Both the position numbers and the translations under genes were made by a program. The notes under the pieces are model-generated. The model was given only the letters and a program-made list of their open reading frames with translations, had not been told where the DNA came from and made no database searches. 64,000 nt of DNA, taken from Rhizorhabdus phycosphaerae. GTDB taxonomy: Bacteria > Pseudomonadota > Alphaproteobacteria > Sphingomonadales > Sphingomonadaceae. Below are positions 28,701-36,070 of this stretch, piece by piece. How positions within the stretch are numbered: position 1 is the first letter of the stretch; each line of letters starts with the position of its first letter. Location: assembly GCF_011044255.1 (NCBI RefSeq), contig NZ_CP049107.1, positions 2,381,501 through 2,445,500 of the forward strand, read 5' to 3'.

Positions 28701-28853
28701 GAGGATGATCTTCACCTGCGTTTGCGCGATGTCCGGATAGGCATCGACCGGCAGGGTCGAGAAGGCCCAGCCGCCGAGCCCCGCCGTGGCGAGCGCCAGC
28801 ATGACGACCAGCAGGCGATAGGACAGCGCCTGCGCGACGAGCGACCGCAACAT
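25782..28853 (-). CDS. Heavy-metal efflux RND permease (CzcA/CusA family)
   Basis: A 1,023-residue inner-membrane pump with the RND plan: a membrane helix near residue 15, a large periplasmic domain, about six helices, and the same again. It has P-V-D-A-Y-P-D-I-A-Q-T-Q-V near residue 35 and L-A-I-A-I-G-M-L-V-D-G-A-V-V-V-V-E-N in helix 4. That helix keeps one proton-relay Asp and the Glu but lacks the extra Asp of the D-F-G motif of Zn/Co/Cd CzcA, and is not identical to the Cu/Ag CusA form either, so the metal is undecided. It lies 3 bases after the adaptor gene on the minus strand. Confidence 0.93.
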   Translation of the reverse strand: MLRSLVAQALSYRLLVVMLALATAGLGGWAFSTLPVDAYPDIAQTQVKIILKAPGMTPEEVESRVIAPIEMEMLGIPRQAVLRSTAKYAIADVTIDFVDGTDIYWARQQVAERLGGVLADMPDAVSGGLAPISTPLSDVYMFTIEGPLGLQEKRDLLDWTIRPALRTVPGVADVNALGGFVRSFEVRPDPVALASAGLSIDELRSAIERGNRNDGAGRLTSGEEALIVRSVGAIASVEDLSSMVVASRNGRIVRLGDVASVGMGSLTRYGAVTKDGKNEAVQGLVIALRGADARQVVDGVRARLAEVERGLPAGTNLDVFYDRSDLIGRAVGTVEKALIEATILVVILLILFLGDWRAAAIVAVTLPMAALITFLFMRGMGLSANLMSLGGLAIAIGMLVDGAVVVVENIVERLGRDHEEGHPRLNLVFRSTAEVIVPVTAGIVIIALVFLPLLSLQGLEGKLFAPVALTIVFALAGSLLLALTLVPVLASYGLKSGHHGEPWIMRWLNPRYHALLEAAFARRRLVYGLSAAGLVVAGIAYGAVGKTFMPTMDEGSMIVQTSKLPSISLDQSVRDDLLVGRTLKAIPEVSEVIARVGSDEIGLDPMGPNETDNFIRLKPASEWRGDKDFVLAEMRKAMEGLPGIEPTFTQPIEMRVSEMLTGARGDLAVKIFGPDLATLADLAGQVEHVLSGIDGASEVMTVANANVDYLRLDIDRAAAGRFGMPIDQLQDSLRAQVEGVRAGVVAEGQKRVPILIRGDESLRADPARFADLQLHTPEGTLARVSDMARVERVQGPVKLDHENGSRFALVQAFVSGRDLVGYVDDAQAAVAAKVTLPHGYRIVWGGQFENQRRASARLALVVPGALLLIFGVLLATLRSLRAAVIILLNIPFAMVGGLVSLWISGQYLSVPASVGFIALLGIAVLNGLVLVAYFRQLRDEGLPMAQAVRLGAERRLRPVLMTASITAFGLVPLLFATGPGSEIQRPLAIVVIGGLVTSTLLTLILLPMLYERFGESRTEAARG

Positions 28854-28856
28854 CGA

Positions 28857-29972
28857 TCAGCGCGCCAGAGCCAGCGCCTTGAGCGCGCTCGTGCCGGTTA
28901 CGGCGATCAGCTCGCCCGGCTTCACGCCGGAGAGAAGCAGAGCCTGTCCATCGCTGGTCGCGCCACTGGAGACGGTGCGGATGCGGAAGCCGCTGCGGGT
29001 GCGGACGAAGACGACCTCATGCCCGTCCAAATTGGTGACCGCCCCTGCCGGCACCGAAACTGCGCCCGCGGGCGGCGGACCTTCGAGCGTCACGCTGGTC
29101 GCACGCCCGGCGATCACCCCCGGAGCCGCAGGCAGCTTCGCCTTGAGCATGATCGAGCGGGTGGCGGGGTCGATCGTGCTCCCGACCGAGGTCACCGTGC
29201 CGCGCGCGGTGCCGAGCCGGATGCCCATGCCGGGTCGCGCCTGACCCGCGAGCCGCTCGGGCAGCTGCGCCTCGACCTCGTAACGGTCGACCGCGTCGAT
29301 GACATAAGGGGCACCGCTTCCATCCACCGGGTCGCCGGCCTGCAAGGCGGCCTTGGTGACCCGACCAGCAATGGGCGCGACCAGCGTATAGGTGCCGCTT
29401 CCACCCTGCCCGTTCACCAGGTTGAGGATGCGCGCCTTTTCGGCCACGTCGGCACGCGCCTCGGCGGCCTGCGCCTGTGCCTCGTCCAGGCGCGCACCGG
29501 CGACGACGCCGGCCTTCTGGAGCTGCGCCATGCGTTGCGCGCTGGAATGGGCGACGCCGAGCCGGGCTTTGGCGCGGGCGAGATCGCCGCTGAGCGAGAC
29601 GATGTCGCGGCTGGAGATAATCGCCAGAGGCTGGCCGCGCCGAACGCTGTCGCCCTCGACTGCCATCGTGCGCACGACCACGCCGGGCAACGCGGCGGCG
29701 ACTGCGATGCGCGCGCCGGGCGGCGGCACCACCACCGCCGGCAGCTGCGCGATCGGCGCGCTGTCGGCGACCGTCGCAGGCGCAGTCCTGATCGCGAGAC
29801 GACTCAATTGTTCGGGCGTCAGCGTGAGGACATCGGATCGCGCGGCGGGGGCGGCATTGGCGCCGTCCGGCTGCGCCTCGAGCATGGGCTCACCCCCCAT
29901 GCCCCACCACAGAAGTCCCGCAGCGACAGCCGCCGCAAGTCCCCCGATCGCATAGCCCCGATAATTTCGCAT
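28857..29972 (-). CDS. Efflux RND periplasmic adaptor subunit
   Basis: A 371-residue membrane-fusion protein (CzcB/CusB type). It has an N-terminal anchor (residues 7-27), a biotinyl-lipoyl-like hairpin split around a helical hairpin (G-D-S-V-R-R-G-Q-P-L-A-I-I-S-S and Y-T-L-V-A-P-I-A-G-R-V), a beta-barrel and a membrane-proximal domain. It bridges the RND pump to the TolC channel. No His- or Met-rich metal-binding end is present. It follows the kinase gene by 45 bases and leads directly into the pump gene, so it is the first structural gene of the unit. Confidence 0.9.
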   Translation of the reverse strand: MRNYRGYAIGGLAAAVAAGLLWWGMGGEPMLEAQPDGANAAPAARSDVLTLTPEQLSRLAIRTAPATVADSAPIAQLPAVVVPPPGARIAVAAALPGVVVRTMAVEGDSVRRGQPLAIISSRDIVSLSGDLARAKARLGVAHSSAQRMAQLQKAGVVAGARLDEAQAQAAEARADVAEKARILNLVNGQGGSGTYTLVAPIAGRVTKAALQAGDPVDGSGAPYVIDAVDRYEVEAQLPERLAGQARPGMGIRLGTARGTVTSVGSTIDPATRSIMLKAKLPAAPGVIAGRATSVTLEGPPPAGAVSVPAGAVTNLDGHEVVFVRTRSGFRIRTVSSGATSDGQALLLSGVKPGELIAVTGTSALKALALAR

Positions 29973-30017
29973 GCGCAGCGATTACAGCGCCAAGCTGACA
30001 CCGGCCTGACGTGCCGG

Positions 30018-31034
30018 TCAGTTCGGCCGAAAATCGAGGATAAGCTCGCGCCGCCCCTGGTCGGTCGACAGACGCCCGCCGGCCGCCGCCATGATGCGGT
30101 CGGCAATGGCCAGGCCCAGTCCGGCGCCCGTGCGACTGGCATGGTCGGCGCGGCTGTGCCGCTGGACGAGGACGGCCAGTCGTTCGGGAGAGAGGCCCTC
30201 CCCTTCGTCGCGGACGCGCAGCGTCGCGCCAGGGCCCGCCGTGACGGTGACCGCGGCGCCCTCGGGCGTGGCGCGGATCGCATTTTCGACGAGGTTGCGC
30301 AGCGCTGCCGCAATCGCTTCGCGATGCCCATGGACGACGGGCGGCACGCCCACGGTTTCGATCGCGATATTGCGTCCGGCGTCGATCGCCTGCGCCGCCA
30401 TCAGCGCAACGACCTCCTCGGCGATTTCCGGCAGGATGACCGCACGAGGGGGTTGCGCCGCAACGGCGCCTGAATCGACCTGCGCGAGCAGCATCAACTG
30501 GTCGATCAGCCTCCGCATGGCAGCGAGATCGCGCTTGAGCCGGGGCACGTCGGGATGATCGATGCGGTCCAGTTCGAGCGACAGGACGGCAAGCGGCGTG
30601 CGCAATTCGTGCGCCACGTCAGCGGCGAAGGCCTCATGCCGGGCCGCCGCATCGTCGAGCCGGCCGAGCAGCCGGTTCACGGCCTGGGCGAAAGGCAGCG
30701 CCTCTGCGGGAAAGCGACCGGTGTCTATCCGGATGCCGCGCTCCGTCCCCTGCGCGCTTTCAATCTCCTGTGCAGCATCGCCCAGCGGGGCGAAGGCGCG
30801 GCGGATCACCCAGAGGCTCGCAAAGGCGAGCGGAAGCACCAGCACGAGCACCGGCAGGCCGACATGCTCTGTCATTTCCTCGATCGCCAGATCGAGCGCC
30901 GGTCCGGGACCAAGGTCACGGAAGGAAAGGCCATATTCGAGCAAGACGCCGAACATCAGAAGCACCGTCCCGCCGGCGCCGATCAGCGACAGGCCCAGCC
31001 CCAGCCGGCGGATGACGGATCGCCGCGCCGGCAT
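30018..31034 (-). CDS. Sensor histidine kinase, metal-efflux associated
   Basis: A 338-residue membrane kinase: helices near residues 11-33 and 59-78 with a loop of only about 25 residues, a HAMP linker, then the phospho-acceptor His142 in V-A-H-E-L-R-T-P-L and a full HATPase domain (N-L-V-E-N-A-I-R-A-T-P, D-E-G-E-G-L-S, G-A-G-L-G-L-A-I-A). The tiny periplasmic loop means ligand may be felt in or near the membrane. Its ATG shares one base with the response regulator's stop. Given its position it very probably controls the adjacent efflux genes. Unlike the kinase-like protein at 2775 this one has its histidine. Confidence 0.93.
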   Translation of the reverse strand: MPARRSVIRRLGLGLSLIGAGGTVLLMFGVLLEYGLSFRDLGPGPALDLAIEEMTEHVGLPVLVLVLPLAFASLWVIRRAFAPLGDAAQEIESAQGTERGIRIDTGRFPAEALPFAQAVNRLLGRLDDAAARHEAFAADVAHELRTPLAVLSLELDRIDHPDVPRLKRDLAAMRRLIDQLMLLAQVDSGAVAAQPPRAVILPEIAEEVVALMAAQAIDAGRNIAIETVGVPPVVHGHREAIAAALRNLVENAIRATPEGAAVTVTAGPGATLRVRDEGEGLSPERLAVLVQRHSRADHASRTGAGLGLAIADRIMAAAGGRLSTDQGRRELILDFRPN

Positions 31035-31708
31035 CAGTCGGATGCGCGAAGCATATAGCCCAGCCCCCTGATGGTGTGCAGCATCCCCCCGGCACCGGCC
31101 TGATCGAGGCGGCGGCGCAGACGCGAGACGATCGCCTCGACCGCATTGGGGGTGACCGGCTCGGCGAAGCTGTACAGGGCGTCTTCGATCGCGGAACGTC
31201 GAACCACCGTGCCGGCCTGACGCATGAGGATTTCGAGCAGATCGCCTTCCCGGCGGCCGAGGTCGAGCGCCCTGCCCTCGACGCTCGCCTTGCGGCTTGC
31301 GGTGTCGAACCGCAACGGGCCGTTTTCGAGCAGGCTGTTCGCGCGCGGGCCCGGCCGGCGGAGCAGCGCCCGGATCCGGGCTGCGATCTCATCGATCTCG
31401 GCAGGCTTGGTGACATAGTCGTCGGCGCCGGCGTCGAGCCCGGCGACGCGCTCCTCCAGCGAACCGCGTGCAGTGAGGATGAGCGCGGGTGCGCTTTCGC
31501 CCTCGCGGCGGCGCGCGGCGAGCCAGGCGACGCCATCCCCGTCGGGCAGGCCGAGATCGAGGATCAGCGCATCGTAGCGCGCGGCGGCGATGGCGGCATC
31601 GGCTTCGTCGAGCGACCGGGCCACGTCGCAGGCAAGGCCCCGCCTGGCCAGCCCCTCGGCCGTCAGCGCCGCGAGCCGCGCATTGTCCTCGACGATCAGC
31701 AGCCGCAC
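31034..31708 (-). CDS. OmpR-family response regulator, metal-efflux associated
   Basis: A 224-residue regulator. The receiver domain has the acidic pair E7/D8, phospho-acceptor Asp51 in L-I-L-D-L-G-L-P, and Lys101 in Y-V-T-K-P; the winged-helix output domain ends with the usual R-G-L-G-Y-M-L. It would bind DNA upstream of the efflux genes or of itself when phosphorylated by the adjacent kinase. It is the first gene of the minus-strand efflux cluster and overlaps the kinase by one base. Its 5' side faces the divergent permease gene across about 185 bases. Confidence 0.94.
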   Translation of the reverse strand: MRLLIVEDNARLAALTAEGLARRGLACDVARSLDEADAAIAAARYDALILDLGLPDGDGVAWLAARRREGESAPALILTARGSLEERVAGLDAGADDYVTKPAEIDEIAARIRALLRRPGPRANSLLENGPLRFDTASRKASVEGRALDLGRREGDLLEILMRQAGTVVRRSAIEDALYSFAEPVTPNAVEAIVSRLRRRLDQAGAGGMLHTIRGLGYMLRASD

Positions 31709-31894
31709 GTACTTCTCCCGCGCGCCCTGCGGCGCGACCCGATCCCGCTACAGCAGACCAGCATGACGAGGCAATCTGACCTCAGCCTGACGCAAGGGCT
31801 CGCGCAATTCTATTGCGCGGCGGAAATTAGGGGCTAGGCTGCGCTCCCCATGACCGGCCGCGCACCAGAAGCCGGCCAGACAAGGGACATCCGC

Positions 31895-33418
31895 ATGATA
31901 TTCGGGCGCGTAAAGCCTCTCGACGCCATTCTCGCTACCGCAGCCAAGAAGTCGCTGCACCGGTCCTTGGGCCCCTTCCAGCTGACCATGCTGGGCATCG
32001 GCGGCATCATCGGCACCGGCATCTTCGTTCTCACCGCAGAAGCCGCCCAGAAGGCGGGGCCGGGCATGATGCTCGCCTTCGTTATCGCCGGTTTCGTCTG
32101 CGCCGTAGCGGCGCTCTGTTACGCCGAGATGGCGGCCATGGTGCCGGTCTCGGGCTCCGCCTATACCTATAGCTATGCCGTGATGGGCGAGCTGGTCGCC
32201 TGGATGGTCGGCTGGGCGCTCGTGCTGGAATATGCGATCGCGGCGGGCGCCGTCTCGGTCGGCTGGTCCGGCTATGTGGTCGGTCTGTTCCAGCATCTGA
32301 CCGGCATAACCATACCCAAAACCTTCATTTTGGGACCGATCGATGGCGGCCTGATCAATATCCCGGCTGCGATAATCGCGCTGGTGGTGACCTGGCTGCT
32401 CGTCCTGGGCACCAAGGAAAGCGCGACGGTCAACGCCGTTTTGGTGGCGATCAAGGTGGCTGCGCTGACCCTCTTCGTCGTGCTCGCGCTGCCGGTGATG
32501 AACCTGCAGCATTTCGACCCCTTCGCCCCGCTCGGCTTCGCCGGCATCTCGGCGGCGGCGGCATCGATCTTTTTCGCCTATGTCGGCTTCGACGCGGTCT
32601 CGACCGCAGCCGAGGAGACGAAGAATCCGCAGCGCAACATGCCGATCGGCCTGATCGGCTCGCTCGGCATCTGCACCATCTTCTACATGCTGGTCGCCGC
32701 CGGCGTGATCGGCGGCGTGGGCGCCCAGCCGATGCTCGACAGCGCCGGCAACGCACTGCCGACCGGCTCGACCGAACTCGCCGCCGCCTGCTCGGCGATC
32801 GGCGACGCGAAGGTCGTCTGCTCGAAGGAAGCACTGGCCTGGACGCTGCGTGAAATCGGCTGGCCGCAGGTGGGCAATCTGATCGGCCTTGCCGCCGGCC
32901 TGGCGCTGCCCTCGGTCATCCTGATGATGATGTTCGGCCAGACCCGCATCTTCTTCGTGATGAGCCGCGACGGCCTGCTGCCCTCGGCCTTCTCGCGGGT
33001 GCATCCGAAGTACAAGACGCCGCACGTGGTGACGATCATGACCGGCGTGTTCGTGTCGATCTTCGCCGCGCTGTTCCCCGTGGGCGCGCTGGCGGACATC
33101 TCCAACTCGGGCACTCTGTTCGCCTTCGCGGCGGTTTCGATCGCGGTGCTCGTGCTGCGCCGGACCGACCCGACCCGCAAGCGGCCCTTCCGGACCCCGG
33201 CGGTGATGCTGGTGGCGCCGATCGCGGCGCTGGGCTGCGTCTATCTGTTCTTCAGCCTGTCGGTCTACACCGTGTCGCTGTTCTTCGGCTGGGCCGCGGT
33301 CGGCCTGGTCGTCTATTTCAGCTATGGCTATCGCAAGAGCAATCTCGGTCGGGGGATCATCGACACCCACGAGACCGATGCCGACGCACCGCCCCTGCCG
33401 GTGCCACCGGTCGACTGA
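31895..33418 (+). CDS. APC superfamily amino acid permease (cationic type)
   Basis: A 507-residue membrane transporter with about 12 to 14 helices. The N-terminus L-G-I-G-G-I-I-G-T-G-I-F-V-L carries the APC glycine-rich substrate motif, followed by A-L-C-Y-A-E-M-A-A-M-V-P-V-S-G-S-A-Y. These and F-A-Y-V-G-F-D-A-V-S-T-A-A-E-E in helix 6 mark the CAT-like (arginine/lysine) branch. A Cys-containing loop before helix 9 is present. ATG 31895 is chosen because the family begins near there; an upstream in-frame ATG at 31850 would add 15 residues. A hairpin terminator follows the stop. Confidence 0.9.
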   Translation: MIFGRVKPLDAILATAAKKSLHRSLGPFQLTMLGIGGIIGTGIFVLTAEAAQKAGPGMMLAFVIAGFVCAVAALCYAEMAAMVPVSGSAYTYSYAVMGELVAWMVGWALVLEYAIAAGAVSVGWSGYVVGLFQHLTGITIPKTFILGPIDGGLINIPAAIIALVVTWLLVLGTKESATVNAVLVAIKVAALTLFVVLALPVMNLQHFDPFAPLGFAGISAAAASIFFAYVGFDAVSTAAEETKNPQRNMPIGLIGSLGICTIFYMLVAAGVIGGVGAQPMLDSAGNALPTGSTELAAACSAIGDAKVVCSKEALAWTLREIGWPQVGNLIGLAAGLALPSVILMMMFGQTRIFFVMSRDGLLPSAFSRVHPKYKTPHVVTIMTGVFVSIFAALFPVGALADISNSGTLFAFAAVSIAVLVLRRTDPTRKRPFRTPAVMLVAPIAALGCVYLFFSLSVYTVSLFFGWAAVGLVVYFSYGYRKSNLGRGIIDTHETDADAPPLPVPPVD

Positions 33419-33440
33419 TCGGCCCAATGCGACAAATGCG

Positions 33441-33470
33441 AGAAGCCCGGCGAGAGCCGGGCTTCTTTCG
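33441..33470 (+). terminator. Intrinsic terminator after the permease gene
   Basis: AGAAGCCCGGC and GCCGGGCTTCT form an 11-pair stem around a GAGA tetraloop, followed by a T-rich stretch. It ends the permease transcript and lies in the gap before the convergent kinase gene. Confidence 0.85.
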
Positions 33471-33472
33471 TT

Positions 33473-34474
33473 TCAGCGCTGGTCGAGCCGGCTTGCGATC
33501 AGCCCGGCAAGATCCTCGTCCATCGGCAGGCGCGGCCCCATCTGCGCGATGATGCGGCCTGCGGCGATCGACCCCATGCGCAGGCAGGTCTCGATATCGC
33601 GCCCACGCGCCAGCCCGGCTAGAACGCCGGCTGCGAACAAGTCCCCCGCGCCGGTCGTGTCGACGATCGGGCCGAAGGGTTCGGCCGGCACAGCCACCCG
33701 CCGCCCGTCCTCGACCGCGATCGCGCCCTCGGCACCGCAGGTGGCGATCAGCAGCGGGACGCGCGCCGCGGCCCAGGCAAGGCCCGCCTCGAAGTCGGAC
33801 CGGCCGCTCAGTTCGGCCAGTTCACCCTCATTGGCGAACAATATGTCGATCGTGCGCTGCTCGAGCAGCGCGACGAAATCGTCATGATGCTCACGGACGC
33901 AGAACTCGGACGACAGGGTGAAGGCCGTCCGACGGCCATGGCGGCGTGCCATGTCGAGCGCGGCGCGGCAGGCGGCGCGCGGCTCGTCGGTGCGCCACAT
34001 ATAGCCTTCGACATAGAGGATGGCCGTATCGGCCGCGATGCCGGCATCGAAGGCCGCGGCGGGCAGATATTCGGACGCCCCGATCGCGGTGTTCATCGTG
34101 CGGTGCCCGTCCGGGCTGACGATGATCAGGCAGCGGCCGGTGGGGGTATCGATCGGCGGCAGCGGGAAATCGATCCCGCTGGCGGTCATGTCGCCCGCGA
34201 AGAGCAGGCCCAGCCGGTCGCGGCCGACCTGCCCGACGAAAGCGAGCCGCAGGCCGAGCCGCGCAAGCGCCGCCATACTGTTCGCAGCGGAGCCGCCACA
34301 GACTTCCTCGCACAGCCCCATCGCCTCATGCAGGATCACCGCGCGATCAGGGTCGATCGGCTGCATCAGCCCGCGCTGGAGGCCCTGCGCGAACACGAAC
34401 TGATCATCCTTGTGGCAGAGCACGTCGACCAGCGCATTGCCGATCGCGACGACATCATAGCGGGGTGGAATCAT
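33473..34474 (-). CDS. PfkB family carbohydrate kinase (adenosine kinase-like)
   Basis: A 333-residue ribokinase-fold enzyme. The N-terminal substrate motif reads G-N-A-L-V-D-V-L, the glycine pair is in C-G-G-S-A-A-N-S, and the ATP and anion-hole motif D-T-T-G-A-G-D-L-F-A-A-G, with the catalytic Asp, is near residue 265. The overall pattern resembles alphaproteobacterial adenosine kinase, which phosphorylates adenosine to AMP, but sugar kinases share the fold so substrate is uncertain. It stands alone, convergent with the permease and divergent from the small lipoprotein gene. Confidence 0.85.
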   Translation of the reverse strand: MIPPRYDVVAIGNALVDVLCHKDDQFVFAQGLQRGLMQPIDPDRAVILHEAMGLCEEVCGGSAANSMAALARLGLRLAFVGQVGRDRLGLLFAGDMTASGIDFPLPPIDTPTGRCLIIVSPDGHRTMNTAIGASEYLPAAAFDAGIAADTAILYVEGYMWRTDEPRAACRAALDMARRHGRRTAFTLSSEFCVREHHDDFVALLEQRTIDILFANEGELAELSGRSDFEAGLAWAAARVPLLIATCGAEGAIAVEDGRRVAVPAEPFGPIVDTTGAGDLFAAGVLAGLARGRDIETCLRMGSIAAGRIIAQMGPRLPMDEDLAGLIASRLDQR

Positions 34475-34600
34475 GCGCCTCCCCTAGTGCGAGACGCGGT
34501 GGGTGAAAAGGGCGCGACGATGGCCCGCGTCCGACCCGGTTTCGGGATGTTTCGCGGCAACGGTCTTGCGCGTGGACGCCAATGATGCTGATCGGCGCGC

Positions 34601-34969
34601 ATGACGATGCGCCTGCTCCCGCTGACGATCCCCCTTGGCCTGCTCGCCGCCTGCGGCCCCGGCACGCCGCCGCCCGTGCTGACCCCGGCCCCGGTCGTAC
34701 GGAACGAAGCGGGGCTTGATCGGGTGCTTGGCCGGGATGCCCGGGCGCTGATCGCTCTGTTCGGTACGCCCAACCAGGATGTCCGCGAGGGCACGGCCCG
34801 GAAGCTCCAATATGCCAGCGGCGTGTGCGTCCTCGACGCCTATCTCTATCCGCCGGCAGCGGGCCGGGAGGCCGTGGTGACGCATGTCGATGCACGGCTG
34901 CCCAATGGCGAGGACATCGACCGAGCCTCCTGCATCGCCGCGCTGAGCCGCCGACGCGAAGCGCGCTGA
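34601..34969 (+). CDS. Small hypothetical lipoprotein
   Basis: A 122-residue protein with a lipoprotein signal (L-P-L-T-I-P-L-G-L-L-A-A-C-G-P, the Cys being the lipidation site). The mature domain is short: L-D-R-V-L-G-R-D-A-R-A-L-I-A-L-F-G-T-P then E-G-T-A-R-K-L-Q-Y, a pattern seen in small sphingomonad outer-membrane or periplasmic lipoproteins of unknown role. The R-x-A-x-x-L-I-x-x-F-G-x-P phrase recalls SmpA/BamE-like folds, though too weak for a claim. An ATG two codons in is equally possible. It converges on the TetR gene with 3 bases between stops. Confidence 0.65.
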   Translation: MTMRLLPLTIPLGLLAACGPGTPPPVLTPAPVVRNEAGLDRVLGRDARALIALFGTPNQDVREGTARKLQYASGVCVLDAYLYPPAAGREAVVTHVDARLPNGEDIDRASCIAALSRRREAR

Positions 34970-34972
34970 TCC

Positions 34973-35593
34973 CTACAAGGCCAGACGATCGAGCACGGCT
35001 GGCAACAAGGCATCGACTGCCCTTTCGGCTGCTCCCTCGCCGGCACCGAACACCCCGCTGAGCGCCAGCTGCGCGAAGCCATGGACCATGGCCCAGGCGG
35101 CGAGAGACGCCGCAGCGTCCGCCTCGCATGGGCTCGCGCCCGCGGCGTCCTCGCCCCGCACGACCCGGTCGAGAATCAGGAAAGCGCGCTGGTTGGCGGC
35201 CTTCAGTTCGGCATCCTCGGCGTCCACCAGTCCCCGCCGCCAGATCAGGTCGAAGGCAGGGCGATGCGCGAGCGCGAAGCGGACATAGGCAATGCCCTGC
35301 GCGCGCAGGCGGGCGATGCGGTCGCAACCGACATCGGCCTGCTCCAGAGCATCGCCGAAGGACCGGCTTGTCACCGTGGCCAGTGCGGTCAACAGGCCGC
35401 GCGCATCGCCGAAATGATGGCCGGGCGCAGCCGGCGATACGCCCGCGCGCCGCGCCGCTTCCCGCAAGGAAAAGGCATCGGGTCCGCGTTCCTCGAGCAC
35501 TGCGCGGGCGGCCTCGATCAGGGCATCGCGCAAGGTGCCATGATGATAGCTGGTTCTGCGCGCTATCTTGACACTGTTAACATTGTCGGTCAT
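34973..35593 (-). CDS. TetR family transcriptional regulator
   Basis: A 206-residue regulator. The N-terminal helix-turn-helix contains H-H-G-T-L-R-D-A-L-I-E-A-A, F-S-L-R-E-A-A-R-R-A-G-V-S and a recognition helix with A-P-G-H-H-F-G-D; the C-terminal ligand domain is helical and Ala-rich. It diverges from the ABA4-like gene, and a palindrome spanning its own first codons fits an operator for self-repression and control of the neighbour. The ligand is unknown. Confidence 0.9.
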   Translation of the reverse strand: MTDNVNSVKIARRTSYHHGTLRDALIEAARAVLEERGPDAFSLREAARRAGVSPAAPGHHFGDARGLLTALATVTSRSFGDALEQADVGCDRIARLRAQGIAYVRFALAHRPAFDLIWRRGLVDAEDAELKAANQRAFLILDRVVRGEDAAGASPCEADAAASLAAWAMVHGFAQLALSGVFGAGEGAAERAVDALLPAVLDRLAL

Positions 35594-35617
35594 TGGCGAT
35601 CTGTACAGTGTTAAGAT
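35570..35617. promoter_or_regulatory. Putative TetR operator between divergent genes
   Basis: GACACTGTTAACATTGTC (35570-35587) is a near-perfect 18-base palindrome with one mismatched pair. A related half-site ACAGTGTTAA lies at 35605-35614. The palindrome overlaps codons 3-8 of the TetR gene and both sites sit in the 36-base gap or just beside it, where a repressor would block both genes. This is inferred from position and symmetry, not from a known consensus. Confidence 0.6.
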
Positions 35618-35629
35618 GGGAGCTGCAAC

Positions 35630-36070
35630 ATGGGCCTGCCTGCACAGATCTTCTCGATCGCCAACCTGCTGGCCATGATTGCCTGGTTGGCCTTACTGGC
35701 AAGCCTTCCTTTCCCGTCGATTCGGCCGGTAACCAATCGGCTGGCCACGATCGCGGTGCCTCTGCTGCTCGCGTTCGCCTATGCAGCGCTCCTGGTGGGC
35801 GGAGGGCCCGCACCAGACGGCGGTGGCTTCGGCTCGATCGTCGAGGTCAGGGCTCTGTTCGCCGACGATGCCATGCTGACCGCCGGCTGGATTCACTATC
35901 TTGCCTTCGACCTGTTCGTCGGCGGCTGGATCGCACGCGACGCGGCGCGCCGATCGCTGCCCTGGTGGCTGCTGCCGCCCTGCCTGATCCTCTGCTTCCT
36001 GTTCGGCCCGACAGGCCTGCTCGCCTATATGCTGTTGCGGATGCTGCTCGGCCGGAGGACCGCGGCATGA
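35630..36070 (+). CDS. ABA4-like (DUF4281) membrane protein
   Basis: A 146-residue protein with four hydrophobic helices. The pattern around residues 86-105 (W-I-H-Y-L-A-F-D-L-F-V-G-G-W-I-A-R-D) and the end L-F-G-P-T-G-L-L-A-Y-M matches the DUF4281 family that includes plant ABA4, a protein needed for neoxanthin formation. Bacterial members have no fixed role; since this genome makes carotenoids (crtY at 9447), a link to carotenoid metabolism is conceivable. ATG 35630 has GGGAG 7 bases upstream. It overlaps the next gene by four bases and is divergent from tetR. Confidence 0.75.
   Translation: MGLPAQIFSIANLLAMIAWLALLASLPFPSIRPVTNRLATIAVPLLLAFAYAALLVGGGPAPDGGGFGSIVEVRALFADDAMLTAGWIHYLAFDLFVGGWIARDAARRSLPWWLLPPCLILCFLFGPTGLLAYMLLRMLLGRRTAA

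Noticed and set aside
26790-30473. A 1,227-codon open frame on the plus strand opposite the efflux genes
   Set aside because: It is antisense to four well-recognised genes, its residues are Arg-, Asp-, Gln- and His-rich without any domain, and such frames are common shadows in GC-rich DNA.
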